Source: Gillisella terrae (GTDB lineage Bacteria > Pseudomonadota > Alphaproteobacteria > Rhizobiales > Rhizobiaceae). From it: DNA of 64,000 nt. A model generated the notes under the pieces. The model had not been told where the DNA came from. It searched no databases and saw only the letters and a program-made list of their open reading frames with translations. Numbering within the stretch: the stretch's first letter is position 1; the number at the start of each line of letters is the position of its first letter. The position numbers and the translations under genes were made by a program. Shown here in pieces: positions 53,618 to 62,156 of this stretch. The stretch is taken from positions 620,001 through 684,000 of the forward strand of contig NZ_SSOA01000002.1 of assembly GCF_004801395.1 (NCBI RefSeq), in the 5' to 3' direction.

Positions 53618-54541
53618 ATGATCAATTTTGTCCTTCGCCGACTGATGAGCGCCATCCCCACGGTGTTTCTCGTCATCACCATATCCTTCTTCCTGATGCG
53701 CTTTGCGCCGGGCGGACCGTTTGACGTTGAACGCCCGTTCCCGCCAGACATCATGGCCAATCTGATGAAGACCTATCATCTGGATCAGCCACTCTGGCTC
53801 CAATATCTGAATTACCTCGCCAATGCGGTGCGTGGTGATTTTGGCCCATCCTTCATCTACAAGGATAGTACGGTTGCGCAATTGATTGCGCAGGCCCTGC
53901 CCTATTCCATTCAGCTTGGTGGCACTGCTTTGCTGATCGCGCTGGTTGGCGGCGTTATTCTTGGCACCATTGCCGCCCTTCGGCAGAATGGCATTATTGA
54001 TTTTGCCCTGATGTCGGTCTCGACCATCGGCATTACGGTACCGAACTTCGTGATGGGCCCGGTGCTGACACTGGTTTTTGCGCTGATGCTATCGTGGCTG
54101 CCTGCTGGTGGCTGGGGTGATGGCTCTGCCTATTATCTGGCTCTGCCCATTACCGTGCTGGCCTTGCCGCAGGTTGCCGTCATTGCCCGCCTCACCCGTG
54201 GCTCGATGATTGAAGCACTGCACACCGACCATATCCGCACAGCCCGCGCCTATGGTCTGCCCTCGCGCACCGTGGTGATTACCCACGCGCTTCGTGGCGC
54301 GATGTTGCCGGTCGTGTCCTATCTTGCACCAGCCGCCGCTGCTCTTTTGACCGGTTCTGCCGTGGTTGAGAGCATTTTCACCATTCCGGGCGTTGGCCGA
54401 TTTTTTGTTATCGGTGCATTGAACCGCGATTATCCTCTGGTCATGGCAACCGTTGTTCTCGTTGCGGTTTTCGTGATCGTCTTCAACCTGCTGGTCGACG
54501 TCGCCTATGGCCTGCTCGATCCGAGGGTCCGTCATGACTGA
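53618..54541 (+). CDS. oppB: Opp-type ABC transporter permease (OppB)
   Basis: A 307-residue permease with about six membrane helices. FVLRRLMSAIPTVFLVITIS at the N-terminus and the EAA-type loop near AYGLPSRTVVITHALRGAMLP, which contacts the ATPase, are diagnostic. It pairs with the OppC-type permease, whose start codon overlaps its last eight bases. The ATG at 53618 is used; a TTG two codons earlier is an alternative. Confidence 0.94.
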   Translation: MINFVLRRLMSAIPTVFLVITISFFLMRFAPGGPFDVERPFPPDIMANLMKTYHLDQPLWLQYLNYLANAVRGDFGPSFIYKDSTVAQLIAQALPYSIQLGGTALLIALVGGVILGTIAALRQNGIIDFALMSVSTIGITVPNFVMGPVLTLVFALMLSWLPAGGWGDGSAYYLALPITVLALPQVAVIARLTRGSMIEALHTDHIRTARAYGLPSRTVVITHALRGAMLPVVSYLAPAAAALLTGSAVVESIFTIPGVGRFFVIGALNRDYPLVMATVVLVAVFVIVFNLLVDVAYGLLDPRVRHD

Positions 54542-55655
54542 TACCACCATTACCTCTCCTACCATTGCAGGCCGAAGCCTGGCCCAATTGGCGGCCTTGC
54601 GGTTTCGGCGCAACAAAGCCGCTATGGGCGGCAGCATCATGCTTTTGCTGATTGCGCTGTTTTCCTTCGTTGGCCCGCTATTTTCATCGCACAGCTATGA
54701 TGAGGTTTTCTCGTCCTATGTTTCGGTGCCTCCAAGCTTGCAGCCGTTTCCCCATCCGGATACCTTGCAGGAAGTGGCAGCCGGTGCGGCACAGCGCGCG
54801 CGCTTGAAGCTGGAAAGCTTCAGCGTTGAAAAAGGCGTTTTCACCGCCAAGATCATCTCGGACAAGCCGATTGATCCGCGCTCGATCCGCTATTTCGACC
54901 GGGTGAACGAATTCAAGAACACGCGCATTACCGACACCACCGCAGATCGCCTGTCGATGACGATGAGTGGCAATGTTGCGCAGGAATATTTCCCCTTCGG
55001 CACCGATAGCAACGGCCGTGACCTGCTGGTTCGCGTCATGCTCGGTGGGCAAATCTCCATTGCCGTCGGCATTGCCGCAAGCCTTGTCTCGCTGGGGATT
55101 GGCGTCATCTATGGGGCGACCTCGGGCTATCTGGGCGGACGCATTGACAATGTCATGATGCGCGTCGTTGAAATTCTCTATTCGCTTCCCTTCGTGTTCC
55201 TCGTTGTCGTCATGGTGGTGTTTTTCGGACGCTCCATCGTGTTGATCTTCGTGGTGATTGGGGCCGTGCAATGGCTGGAAATGGCCCGCATTGTGCGTGG
55301 GCAAACCCTGTCACTCAAACGGCGTGAATTTGTGGGTGCCGCCCAGGCGCTTGGCCTGACCGACTGGCAGATCATTCGCCGTCACATCATTCCCAACACC
55401 ATTGGGCCGGTGATTGTGTTTGTCACCGTGGTTGTGCCGCATGTGATCCTGACGGAGAGCTTCCTGTCCTTCCTGGGTCTGGGTGTTCAGGCACCGCTGG
55501 CCAGCTGGGGCACGTTGATTTCGGAAGGCGCGAAGAACATGCAAAATGCACCGTGGCTGCTGATTTTCCCAGCTATCTTCTTCGTGCTCACCCTGTTTTC
55601 ACTGAACTTCGTGGGCGATGGCCTGCGTGATGCACTTGATCCCAAGGACCGATGA
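54534..55655 (+). CDS. oppC: Opp-type ABC transporter permease (OppC) with enlarged periplasmic segment
   Basis: A 373-residue permease. The core OppC signatures are present: FPFGTDSNGRDLLVRVMLGG, the EAA-type loop REFVGAAQALGLTDWQIIRR and SFLSFLGLGVQAPLASWG. Between the first helix (about 37-53) and the GTD motif (about 157) are roughly 100 residues, far more than the usual 40 or so. They include LKLESFSVEKGVFTAKIISD and should lie in the periplasm. It overlaps oppB by eight bases and the ATPase gene by four. Confidence 0.93.
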   Translation: MTDTTITSPTIAGRSLAQLAALRFRRNKAAMGGSIMLLLIALFSFVGPLFSSHSYDEVFSSYVSVPPSLQPFPHPDTLQEVAAGAAQRARLKLESFSVEKGVFTAKIISDKPIDPRSIRYFDRVNEFKNTRITDTTADRLSMTMSGNVAQEYFPFGTDSNGRDLLVRVMLGGQISIAVGIAASLVSLGIGVIYGATSGYLGGRIDNVMMRVVEILYSLPFVFLVVVMVVFFGRSIVLIFVVIGAVQWLEMARIVRGQTLSLKRREFVGAAQALGLTDWQIIRRHIIPNTIGPVIVFVTVVVPHVILTESFLSFLGLGVQAPLASWGTLISEGAKNMQNAPWLLIFPAIFFVLTLFSLNFVGDGLRDALDPKDR

Positions 55656-57262
55656 GCATGGACAAGACCAAGAACGCAACCGTGCTGACCGTCAAAAATC
55701 TGAAAGTTGATTTCACCACGCCGGATGGCGAGGTGAATGCGGTCAAGGGCATTTCCTTTGATGTGAAAAAGGGCGAAACGCTGGCCATCGTTGGCGAATC
55801 GGGCTCTGGCAAAAGCCAGACCATGATGGCGCTGATGGGCCTTCTGGCCGCCAATGGCAAAGTCTCCGGCTCAGCCCGCTACGGCGAGACCGAAATGGTG
55901 GGAGCCAGCCTTTCCACCCTCAACAGCGTGCGCGGCTCCAAGATCACCATGATCTTTCAGGAACCGATGACCTCGCTGGACCCGCTTTACAAGGTGGGCA
56001 AGCAGATTGCCGAGGCCTTGATTCATCACCGCAAGATGAGCAAGGCCCAAGCCCGTGAACGGGTGCTTGAACTGCTCAATCTGGTTGGCATTCCCGACCC
56101 CAACCGGCGCATTGACAGCTATCCGCACGAACTCTCTGGCGGCCAGCGCCAGCGCATCATGATTGCCATGGCTTTGGCCAATGAGCCTGACATGCTGATT
56201 GCCGATGAGCCAACAACCGCGCTTGACGTGACCATTCAGGCGCAGATTCTGGATCTTCTGGCCGATCTGCAAAAGCGCTTTGGCATGGCCATCGTGCTGA
56301 TCACCCATGATCTGGGTGTGGTCAAACATGTGGCTGATCGCGTGGTGGTGATGCGGCGCGGCGAAGTGGTGGAGCATGGCAGCCGCGACGATATTTTTGA
56401 GCGTGCAACACAAGACTACACCAAAATGCTTTTGGCCTCCGAGCCAACCGGCACCAAAGCCGCACCGGCTGCCGATGCGCCCGTGATCTTGGAAGGTCGC
56501 AATGTTGTGGTCGATTTCAACATCAGCTCGGGCATGTTGTTCAAGGGTACGCGCAAATTCCGCGCCGTGGACCACGTCAATGTGCGGCTTCATCAGGGGC
56601 AAACCATTGGCATCGTCGGCGAATCCGGCTCTGGCAAGTCCACCCTTGGCCGGGCGCTGTTGAAACTGCTGGAGGCGGACGGTCGTTTCAGTTTTGAAAC
56701 CACCGACATCTCAGCGCTGGACCGTACCGGCATGCGCCCGTTTCGCAAGAGCATGCAGCTGGTGTTTCAAGACCCTTACGGCTCGCTTTCGCCTCGCCAG
56801 ACGGTGGGTGAAATCATCACCGAAGGCCTTTATGTGCATGAGCCTACGCTGACCAAAGCGCAGCGTGACGCCCGCGCCGTGGCCGCTCTGAAAGAAGTGG
56901 GGCTGGACCCTGCCTCACGCAATCGCTATCCGCATGAGTTCTCCGGCGGCCAGCGCCAGCGTATCGCCATTGCCCGCTCGATGATTCTGAAGCCCAAAGT
57001 GGTTATTCTGGATGAGCCAACCTCTGCGCTCGACCGCACAGTCCAGCGGCAGGTGATCGAGCTGTTGCGCGACCTGCAAGAGAAGCACAATCTGTCCTAC
57101 GTGTTCATCAGCCATGACCTGTCCGTGATCAGAGCGATTGCCGATCATGTTGTGGTGATGAAAGACGGCAAGATCGTCGAAGAAGGTCCAACGCAGGAGA
57201 TTTTTGACAACCCTGCACAGGATTACACCAAGACATTGATTGCAGCGGCTTTCACGCATTAA
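55652..57262 (+). CDS. oppDF: Fused OppD-OppF ABC transporter ATPase
   Basis: A 536-residue protein with two complete nucleotide-binding domains. The first has Walker [10 protein letters not shown], signature LSGGQRQRI and Walker [13 protein letters not shown]; the second has [18 protein letters not shown] and [13 protein letters not shown] single polypeptide therefore supplies both ATPase sites for the OppB/OppC permease pair, as in YejF-like systems. It overlaps oppC by four bases (ATGA) and ends the operon at a strong terminator. Confidence 0.95.
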   Translation: MSMDKTKNATVLTVKNLKVDFTTPDGEVNAVKGISFDVKKGETLAIVGESGSGKSQTMMALMGLLAANGKVSGSARYGETEMVGASLSTLNSVRGSKITMIFQEPMTSLDPLYKVGKQIAEALIHHRKMSKAQARERVLELLNLVGIPDPNRRIDSYPHELSGGQRQRIMIAMALANEPDMLIADEPTTALDVTIQAQILDLLADLQKRFGMAIVLITHDLGVVKHVADRVVVMRRGEVVEHGSRDDIFERATQDYTKMLLASEPTGTKAAPAADAPVILEGRNVVVDFNISSGMLFKGTRKFRAVDHVNVRLHQGQTIGIVGESGSGKSTLGRALLKLLEADGRFSFETTDISALDRTGMRPFRKSMQLVFQDPYGSLSPRQTVGEIITEGLYVHEPTLTKAQRDARAVAALKEVGLDPASRNRYPHEFSGGQRQRIAIARSMILKPKVVILDEPTSALDRTVQRQVIELLRDLQEKHNLSYVFISHDLSVIRAIADHVVVMKDGKIVEEGPTQEIFDNPAQDYTKTLIAAAFTH

Positions 57263-57283
57263 TCACGCCGACATATCACCAGC

Positions 57284-57315
57284 AACGCCCGGCCCGTCCG
57301 GGCGTTGTTGTTTTC
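57284..57315 (+). terminator. Intrinsic terminator of the opp operon
   Basis: Nine-bp arms AACGCCCGG and CCGGGCGTT with a five-base loop are followed by a T-rich TGTTGTTTT tail, 21 bp after the ATPase stop codon. Confidence 0.88.
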
Positions 57316-57338
57316 AAAGCCCCCAACCGTGCAACAAA

Positions 57339-58238
57339 CTATTGTGGTGCCAATACCTTCAACTCGCCGGGGTGAATTTTAATTTCCACATCACGCGGCA
57401 TATGCAGCAACTCCCCATCGACAACGCAGACCACGCCTTTTTTATGCTTGGGAAAATGCAGTCGAACACTCTTTGTTTCGGCTGCCATCACCGATTGGTT
57501 TTCGGTTAGACGACCACGCACGATGTCAATTGCCAGCCCGGCCACACCAACCGTGTCCAATGGTGCTGCCAGATAGACGCCCAATTGGCCGGTCGTCAGG
57601 TCATCGGCGAAAAACAGCGGATTGCTGCCAATGGGATTGTTGCACACGGAGATCGCCGATACTTCGCGCTTTTCAGAACGGCCATCACCCTTCATGTCAA
57701 AATCGACCTCAAAATGGGGTGGTTTGAACATCACGCTGAGGGCGGCGCTGGCACTGGCGCGAATTTTTCCAAGGCGTGATGCAAAATTCATTCGATTGCG
57801 CAGCCGCACCATGCGCGCATGCATGCCCGCAGAGAACTGATGGACATAAGGCTGACCATTGACGCTCGCGATATCAACTGACTGAACCTCTGCCGTCGCC
57901 AGCACCTCCAACACCTGCCAGATATCCAGGGGCAGCTTTAAAGAGCGGGCAAACAGGTTCATCGTGCCAGCAGGAACCACGCCGAGCGGCAGCCCGGCAC
58001 GCCAGGCAATACCCGCAGCCGTCGAGATGGTGCCATCGCCACCGCCCGCCACCAGCGCATCATAGCCTTCATCTGCGGCAGACTGCATGGCGTCAACAAT
58101 CTCGCGGCCTGGCACGGCGACACAGGTCACATCATGGCCCGCAGATCGAAAAACCTGCATTGCCCGTTGGCAATAGGCGTCCATGTCCGTGGTGCGAAAT
58201 GTGCCGCCATCTTTATTAAAGACTGCCTTGATCTTCAT
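57339..58238 (-). CDS. Diacylglycerol kinase-family lipid kinase
   Basis: A 299-residue protein of the DagK/YegS/LCB5 fold. The nucleotide-binding motif GGGDGT is at residues 65-70 and is followed by PLGVVPAGTMNLFARSLKLP, the conserved GTxNxxAR block. It probably phosphorylates diacylglycerol or a similar lipid. An unusual Lys-Asp (FNKDGGT) replaces the more common NPxSG near residue 8. It is a single gene, convergent with the opp operon. Confidence 0.88.
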   Translation of the reverse strand: MKIKAVFNKDGGTFRTTDMDAYCQRAMQVFRSAGHDVTCVAVPGREIVDAMQSAADEGYDALVAGGGDGTISTAAGIAWRAGLPLGVVPAGTMNLFARSLKLPLDIWQVLEVLATAEVQSVDIASVNGQPYVHQFSAGMHARMVRLRNRMNFASRLGKIRASASAALSVMFKPPHFEVDFDMKGDGRSEKREVSAISVCNNPIGSNPLFFADDLTTGQLGVYLAAPLDTVGVAGLAIDIVRGRLTENQSVMAAETKSVRLHFPKHKKGVVCVVDGELLHMPRDVEIKIHPGELKVLAPQ

Positions 58239-58501
58239 TTCTGTTCCTTCAGCTCACGAACGAGTCCCACAAAACCGGGCAACCCAAGACAATGCATGGG
58301 AGCGCAGAAGGTTTCATCCCCCTTGCAGATCGCAATTGCGATGGACAAGTTCAAGAGGCGCACAAATTCCGCTACCGCATCGCACAATCATGATATAATT
58401 GTTTTTCACGCGAAAGCGGCTGCATTGCAGCGACACGCTGTAAAATTATTTATCTGAAAACATCCTATTGAGCGCTGTTACGCCCGGCTAAAGGTAAAAC
58501 C

Positions 58502-59743
58502 ATGAACGACACCACCCGTTTTGCAAACGCTGGGGGCCATGAGAGTATGGCGAGGACACATACCAGCCTGCCCGCAAGAACGGTCCTGCTGATTGAGATT
58601 GCACTGGCAGTGGGCGGCTTTGGTATCGGCACCGGTGAATTCGCCATCATGGGCCTGCTGCCCAATGTGGCGCAGAGTTTTGGTGTCACTGTGCCAGAGG
58701 CCGGGCGCGTCATCAGCGCTTATGCTTTGGGTGTGGTGGTGGGTGCCCCGATTATCGCAGTGCTTGCCGCAAAATTGCCGCGCAAAACCCTGTTGCTTTT
58801 GCTGATGGGGCTGTTTTCTGCGGGAAATCTCGCCAGCGCATTCGCTCCCGACTTTCTCAGCTTCACCGCTCTTCGTTTCATCACCGGCCTGCCGCACGGG
58901 GCCTATTTTGGTGTCGCAGCCCTTGTCGCAGCCTCTATGGTGCCACCCCATAAACGGGCGCGGGCCGTTGGCCGGGTTATGCTGGGGCTTACCATTGCAA
59001 CCCTGCTTGGCACACCAATTGCTACCTTTCTTGGGCAAATGATGAGCTGGCGGGCGGCATTCTTGATGGTGGGCGGTGTTGCGGCCCTGACAGTGGCGCT
59101 GATTGCCCTTTATCTGCACAAGGATAAGGTGAGTGAAGGAGCCAGCATCAAGCGCGAATTGGGTGCTTTTGCCCGATTGCAAGTGTGGCTGGCCTTGGCT
59201 GTAGCCGCTGTTGGCTTTGGCGGCATGTTTGCCATTTTCAGCTATATTGCCAAAACCACCACGGATACCGCTGGCCTGCCTGCGTCAATGGTTGCCGTGA
59301 TTCTCGCGCTGTTTGGCGTCGGCATGAATGTTGGCAATGTACTTGGCTCGCGTCTGGCCGATTACTCGCTCAACGGCACGATTGGCGGCATGTTGGCCTT
59401 TAACGTCGTGTTGATGGCGGTGTTTTCGCTCACGGCCGCAAATCCTGTGATGCTGTGTATCTGCGTGTTTCTCACCGGCTGCGGTTTTGCCGCCTGCCCT
59501 GCCGTTCAGACCCGGTTGATGGACGTGGCAGCCGATGCCCAAACGCTGGCTGCTGCCTCCAACCACTCGGCGTTCAACATTGCCAACGCGCTGGGCGCGT
59601 GGCTGGGCGGCATGGTGATCAGCATGGGCTACGGCTATGGCGCAACCGGCTATGTGGGATCAGTCCTGTCTCTGTTTGGGCTGATCATATTTCTGGTATC
59701 GGTTGCGCTGGAGAGGCGCAACCGCGACACACACAAACCATAA
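58502..59743 (+). CDS. MFS transporter, DHA1 (AraJ-like) family
   Basis: A 413-residue major-facilitator protein with twelve predicted helices. IGTGEFAIMGLLPNVAQSFG after the first helix, and RFITGLPHGAYFGVAALVAA later, are typical of the arabinose efflux permease/AraJ group (drug:H+ antiporter-1). It likely exports a small molecule, drug or sugar, by proton exchange; the substrate is unknown. A second in-frame ATG after 15 residues is possible but not favoured. Confidence 0.88.
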   Translation: MNDTTRFANAGGHESMARTHTSLPARTVLLIEIALAVGGFGIGTGEFAIMGLLPNVAQSFGVTVPEAGRVISAYALGVVVGAPIIAVLAAKLPRKTLLLLLMGLFSAGNLASAFAPDFLSFTALRFITGLPHGAYFGVAALVAASMVPPHKRARAVGRVMLGLTIATLLGTPIATFLGQMMSWRAAFLMVGGVAALTVALIALYLHKDKVSEGASIKRELGAFARLQVWLALAVAAVGFGGMFAIFSYIAKTTTDTAGLPASMVAVILALFGVGMNVGNVLGSRLADYSLNGTIGGMLAFNVVLMAVFSLTAANPVMLCICVFLTGCGFAACPAVQTRLMDVAADAQTLAAASNHSAFNIANALGAWLGGMVISMGYGYGATGYVGSVLSLFGLIIFLVSVALERRNRDTHKP

Positions 59744-59757
59744 AGGGCGGCGTTCAT

Positions 59758-60375
59758 TTACGCCTGAAGCACCACAACGCGATCGCCGACTTTGACGCGA
59801 TCGTAGAGATCAATGACATCATGGTTCATCATACGCACACAGCCCGATGACATGGCCTGCCCAATCGACCACGGCTGATTGGTGCCGTGCAGGCGAAACA
59901 TGGTGTCATTGCCAGCCCGATAAAGATACATCGCCCGTGCGCCCAGCGGATTGTTAGGACCACCCGGCAAACCACCGGCATATTTCATGTTCTTTTCGGG
60001 GTCACGACGCAGCATATTGGGCGTCGGCGTCCAGGTGGGCCACTCAGCTTTGCGGCCGACATAGGCGTTGCCTGCCAACGCATAACCATTACGCCCCACA
60101 CCCACGCCGTAGCGGATGGCGCGGCCATTGCCCAACACGTAGTAGAGCCTGCGGGCGGGCGTATCGACCACCACGGTGCCCGGCGCTTCCTGGGTTTGAT
60201 AGGCAACTTCCTGACGACGCAGTTCTGGCGGAATCTTGTCCAGCGCCACGCGGGGCAGCGGATGCCGCTCATCCAGCTTATCGCCATAGAGTGCTTGCTG
60301 ATCGACCTGATTGGTCTTGCAGCCGGCAAGAAACAAGGGCATGCCAAAGATCAAACCGCGCCGAGATAATGTCAT
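59758..60375 (-). CDS. L,D-transpeptidase lipoprotein (YkuD family)
   Basis: A 205-residue peptidoglycan crosslinking enzyme or lipoprotein anchor. The signal ends in the lipobox LAGC (Cys19). The YkuD active-site block is HGTNQPWSIGQAMSSGC, with His163 and Cys179 and the usual VRM following. LDTs build the 3-3 crosslinks that are abundant in Rhizobiales, which grow from one pole. The ATG at 60375 gives a clean lipoprotein signal. A CtrA-type box lies 53-67 bp upstream of the start. Confidence 0.93.
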   Translation of the reverse strand: MTLSRRGLIFGMPLFLAGCKTNQVDQQALYGDKLDERHPLPRVALDKIPPELRRQEVAYQTQEAPGTVVVDTPARRLYYVLGNGRAIRYGVGVGRNGYALAGNAYVGRKAEWPTWTPTPNMLRRDPEKNMKYAGGLPGGPNNPLGARAMYLYRAGNDTMFRLHGTNQPWSIGQAMSSGCVRMMNHDVIDLYDRVKVGDRVVVLQA

Positions 60376-60427
60376 GACCTTGCCTTTTTCGAGTCGTTTT
60401 CGTGGCAAGAAAATATTGAGTTTATGG

Positions 60428-60442
60428 TTAATAGACCGTTAA
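60428..60442. promoter_or_regulatory. CtrA-type box upstream of the L,D-transpeptidase
   Basis: TTAA-TAGACCG-TTAA is an exact TTAA-N7-TTAA core, 53 bp before the L,D-transpeptidase start on the minus strand and 285 bp before mgtE on the plus strand. Position favours control of the transpeptidase. Confidence 0.5.
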
Positions 60443-60727
60443 ACGTGTTTTCTTTTTTCGAATGCTCACATGTTCACGCTTTTGTGTTTTGCGCCAAGCT
60501 TTCGCGTTGCACCATCAGTCTGGCTCTGACTTGACATTTCAGAAAAACAGGAGCAGCTATCAACCACGCGCACGACGTTTCGTGGCGCGGATATCAACGG
60601 AGTCATCGTCAAGATGCCAAGCGACAGTACCAGTCGATTGTGTTTGCCGTACGCGGCCGCCTTGCTCTGACGCCGTCAGCTTGCCAGGTCGGTTGCGCTA
60701 CGGCGGATCGACGGAAAGGCGAGCATT
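60443..60727 (+). other. Upstream region of mgtE with possible leader peptide
   Basis: The region has no full gene. An 18-codon ORF (60614-60670, MPSDSTSRLCLPYAAALL) ends 57 bp before the mgtE ATG. There is GC-rich potential for secondary structure on both sides (GCGGCCGCC, ACGCCGTCAGC, GCTACGGCGG). I recognise no known magnesium riboswitch. Confidence 0.35.
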
Positions 60728-62104
60728 ATGAATATCCAACGCTTTCCCATGAATGCGGGCAATAAAGCTCGCCACCTTCTCAATGACAGCCTCAACGTTG
60801 TCAGCGTCTCTGAGCGCATCGAGCAAATGAACCGGCTGGATGTGGAAGAAGCCGCACGCCTGCTCGACAGCCTGCCACAGCAAAAGGCCCTGCGCGTCAT
60901 TGCTCGGCCTGAACTCAATGACGCGGCAGATATTATTGCCGCTTTGCCATCCGAGCACGCTGTGCGTCTCTTGAAAGCCACCGCCCACGACCGCGTGGCC
61001 GATATTTTTCAAGATATGAATGAGCGCTGCCGCGTGGCCATTTTTGCGCGCCTCGACCCCGCAACCGCCCATGCCGTTGAACATTTGATGGCCTATCCGC
61101 AGCGCACGGCTGGCTCGATCATGACCACCGAATTTGTCAGCGTTACCGATAATTTCACGGTTGGCGAAACGCTGGCCCATGTGCGCAAGGTCGAAAATGC
61201 CAGTGAAACTGTTTACGCCATCTATGTGCTGGACCAGATCAGCAAGCGGTTAATTGGCGTCGTTTCGCTGCGCCGCCTGATCACCGTGCCATCGGAAGCC
61301 TCGATCCTGTCGGTTGCCCAGCGCGATGGCGTGGTTACAGCAACCGGCCTCACACCGCAGGAAGAAGTTGCCCGGATGATCCGCCGCAACAACCTGCTGG
61401 CGCTGCCCATTGTCGATGAAAATTTCATGATGCTGGGCATTGTTACGGTTGATGACGTGATCGACACCATGATTGCCGACACCACCGAAGATGCGCAGAA
61501 ATTTGGCGGCATGGAAGCACTCGGCAAGCCTTATATGCAGATCAGTTTCGCAGGCATGATCAAGAAACGCGCAGGCTGGCTGGCTGCGCTGTTTCTGGGC
61601 GAAATGCTCACGGCCAGCGCCATGCAATATTTTGAAGGTGAGCTGGAAAAGGCGGTGGTGCTGACCCTGTTTATTCCGCTGATCATGAGCTCTGGCGGCA
61701 ATTCAGGCTCCCAGGCCACATCTCTGATCATTCGGGCCTTGGCGGTTGGCGAGTTGAAACTCTCCGACTGGTGGCGGGTGGCGCTGCGCGAATTGCCAAC
61801 CGGCATAACGCTGGGGGCCATTCTCGGTTTGGTCGGTTTTGTACGCATTGCGATGTGGCAACATCTGGGCCTCTATAACTATGGTGACCACTGGCTGCTG
61901 GTTGGCTTCACCGTGTTTGCGGCCCTGATTGGCATTGTTACCTTCGGCTCCATGGCAGGCTCCATGCTGCCATTTTTGCTGCAACGCCTGCGCCTTGACC
62001 CTGCCAGCGCCTCGGCACCGGCTGTGGCAACCTTGGTGGATGTCAGCGGATTGGTGATTTATTTCACCGTAGCGCTGGTGATTTTGAGCGGAACTTTGTT
62101 GTAA
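60728..62104 (+). CDS. mgtE: Magnesium transporter MgtE
   Basis: A 458-residue Mg2+ channel. Domains in order: N-terminal superhelical domain (about 20-135), two CBS domains (about 140-265), a connecting helix and five membrane helices from about 285, with the pore-lining LIMSSGGNSGSQATSLIIRA and the C-terminal ASAPAVATLVDVSGLVIYF. The cytosolic domains close the pore at high Mg2+. GGAAAGG lies a few bases before the ATG at 60728. It is convergent with the FtsI-type gene, 52 bp away. Confidence 0.95.
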   Translation: MNIQRFPMNAGNKARHLLNDSLNVVSVSERIEQMNRLDVEEAARLLDSLPQQKALRVIARPELNDAADIIAALPSEHAVRLLKATAHDRVADIFQDMNERCRVAIFARLDPATAHAVEHLMAYPQRTAGSIMTTEFVSVTDNFTVGETLAHVRKVENASETVYAIYVLDQISKRLIGVVSLRRLITVPSEASILSVAQRDGVVTATGLTPQEEVARMIRRNNLLALPIVDENFMMLGIVTVDDVIDTMIADTTEDAQKFGGMEALGKPYMQISFAGMIKKRAGWLAALFLGEMLTASAMQYFEGELEKAVVLTLFIPLIMSSGGNSGSQATSLIIRALAVGELKLSDWWRVALRELPTGITLGAILGLVGFVRIAMWQHLGLYNYGDHWLLVGFTVFAALIGIVTFGSMAGSMLPFLLQRLRLDPASASAPAVATLVDVSGLVIYFTVALVILSGTLL

Positions 62105-62156
62105 AACGCTACCTGTTCCGATCAAAAGCCGCCCGGTCGATAACCGGGCGGTCGAA

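Noticed and set aside
52739-53881. 380-codon minus-strand ORF opposite oppA/oppB
   Set aside because: Antisense to two strongly supported transporter genes and without domain similarity.
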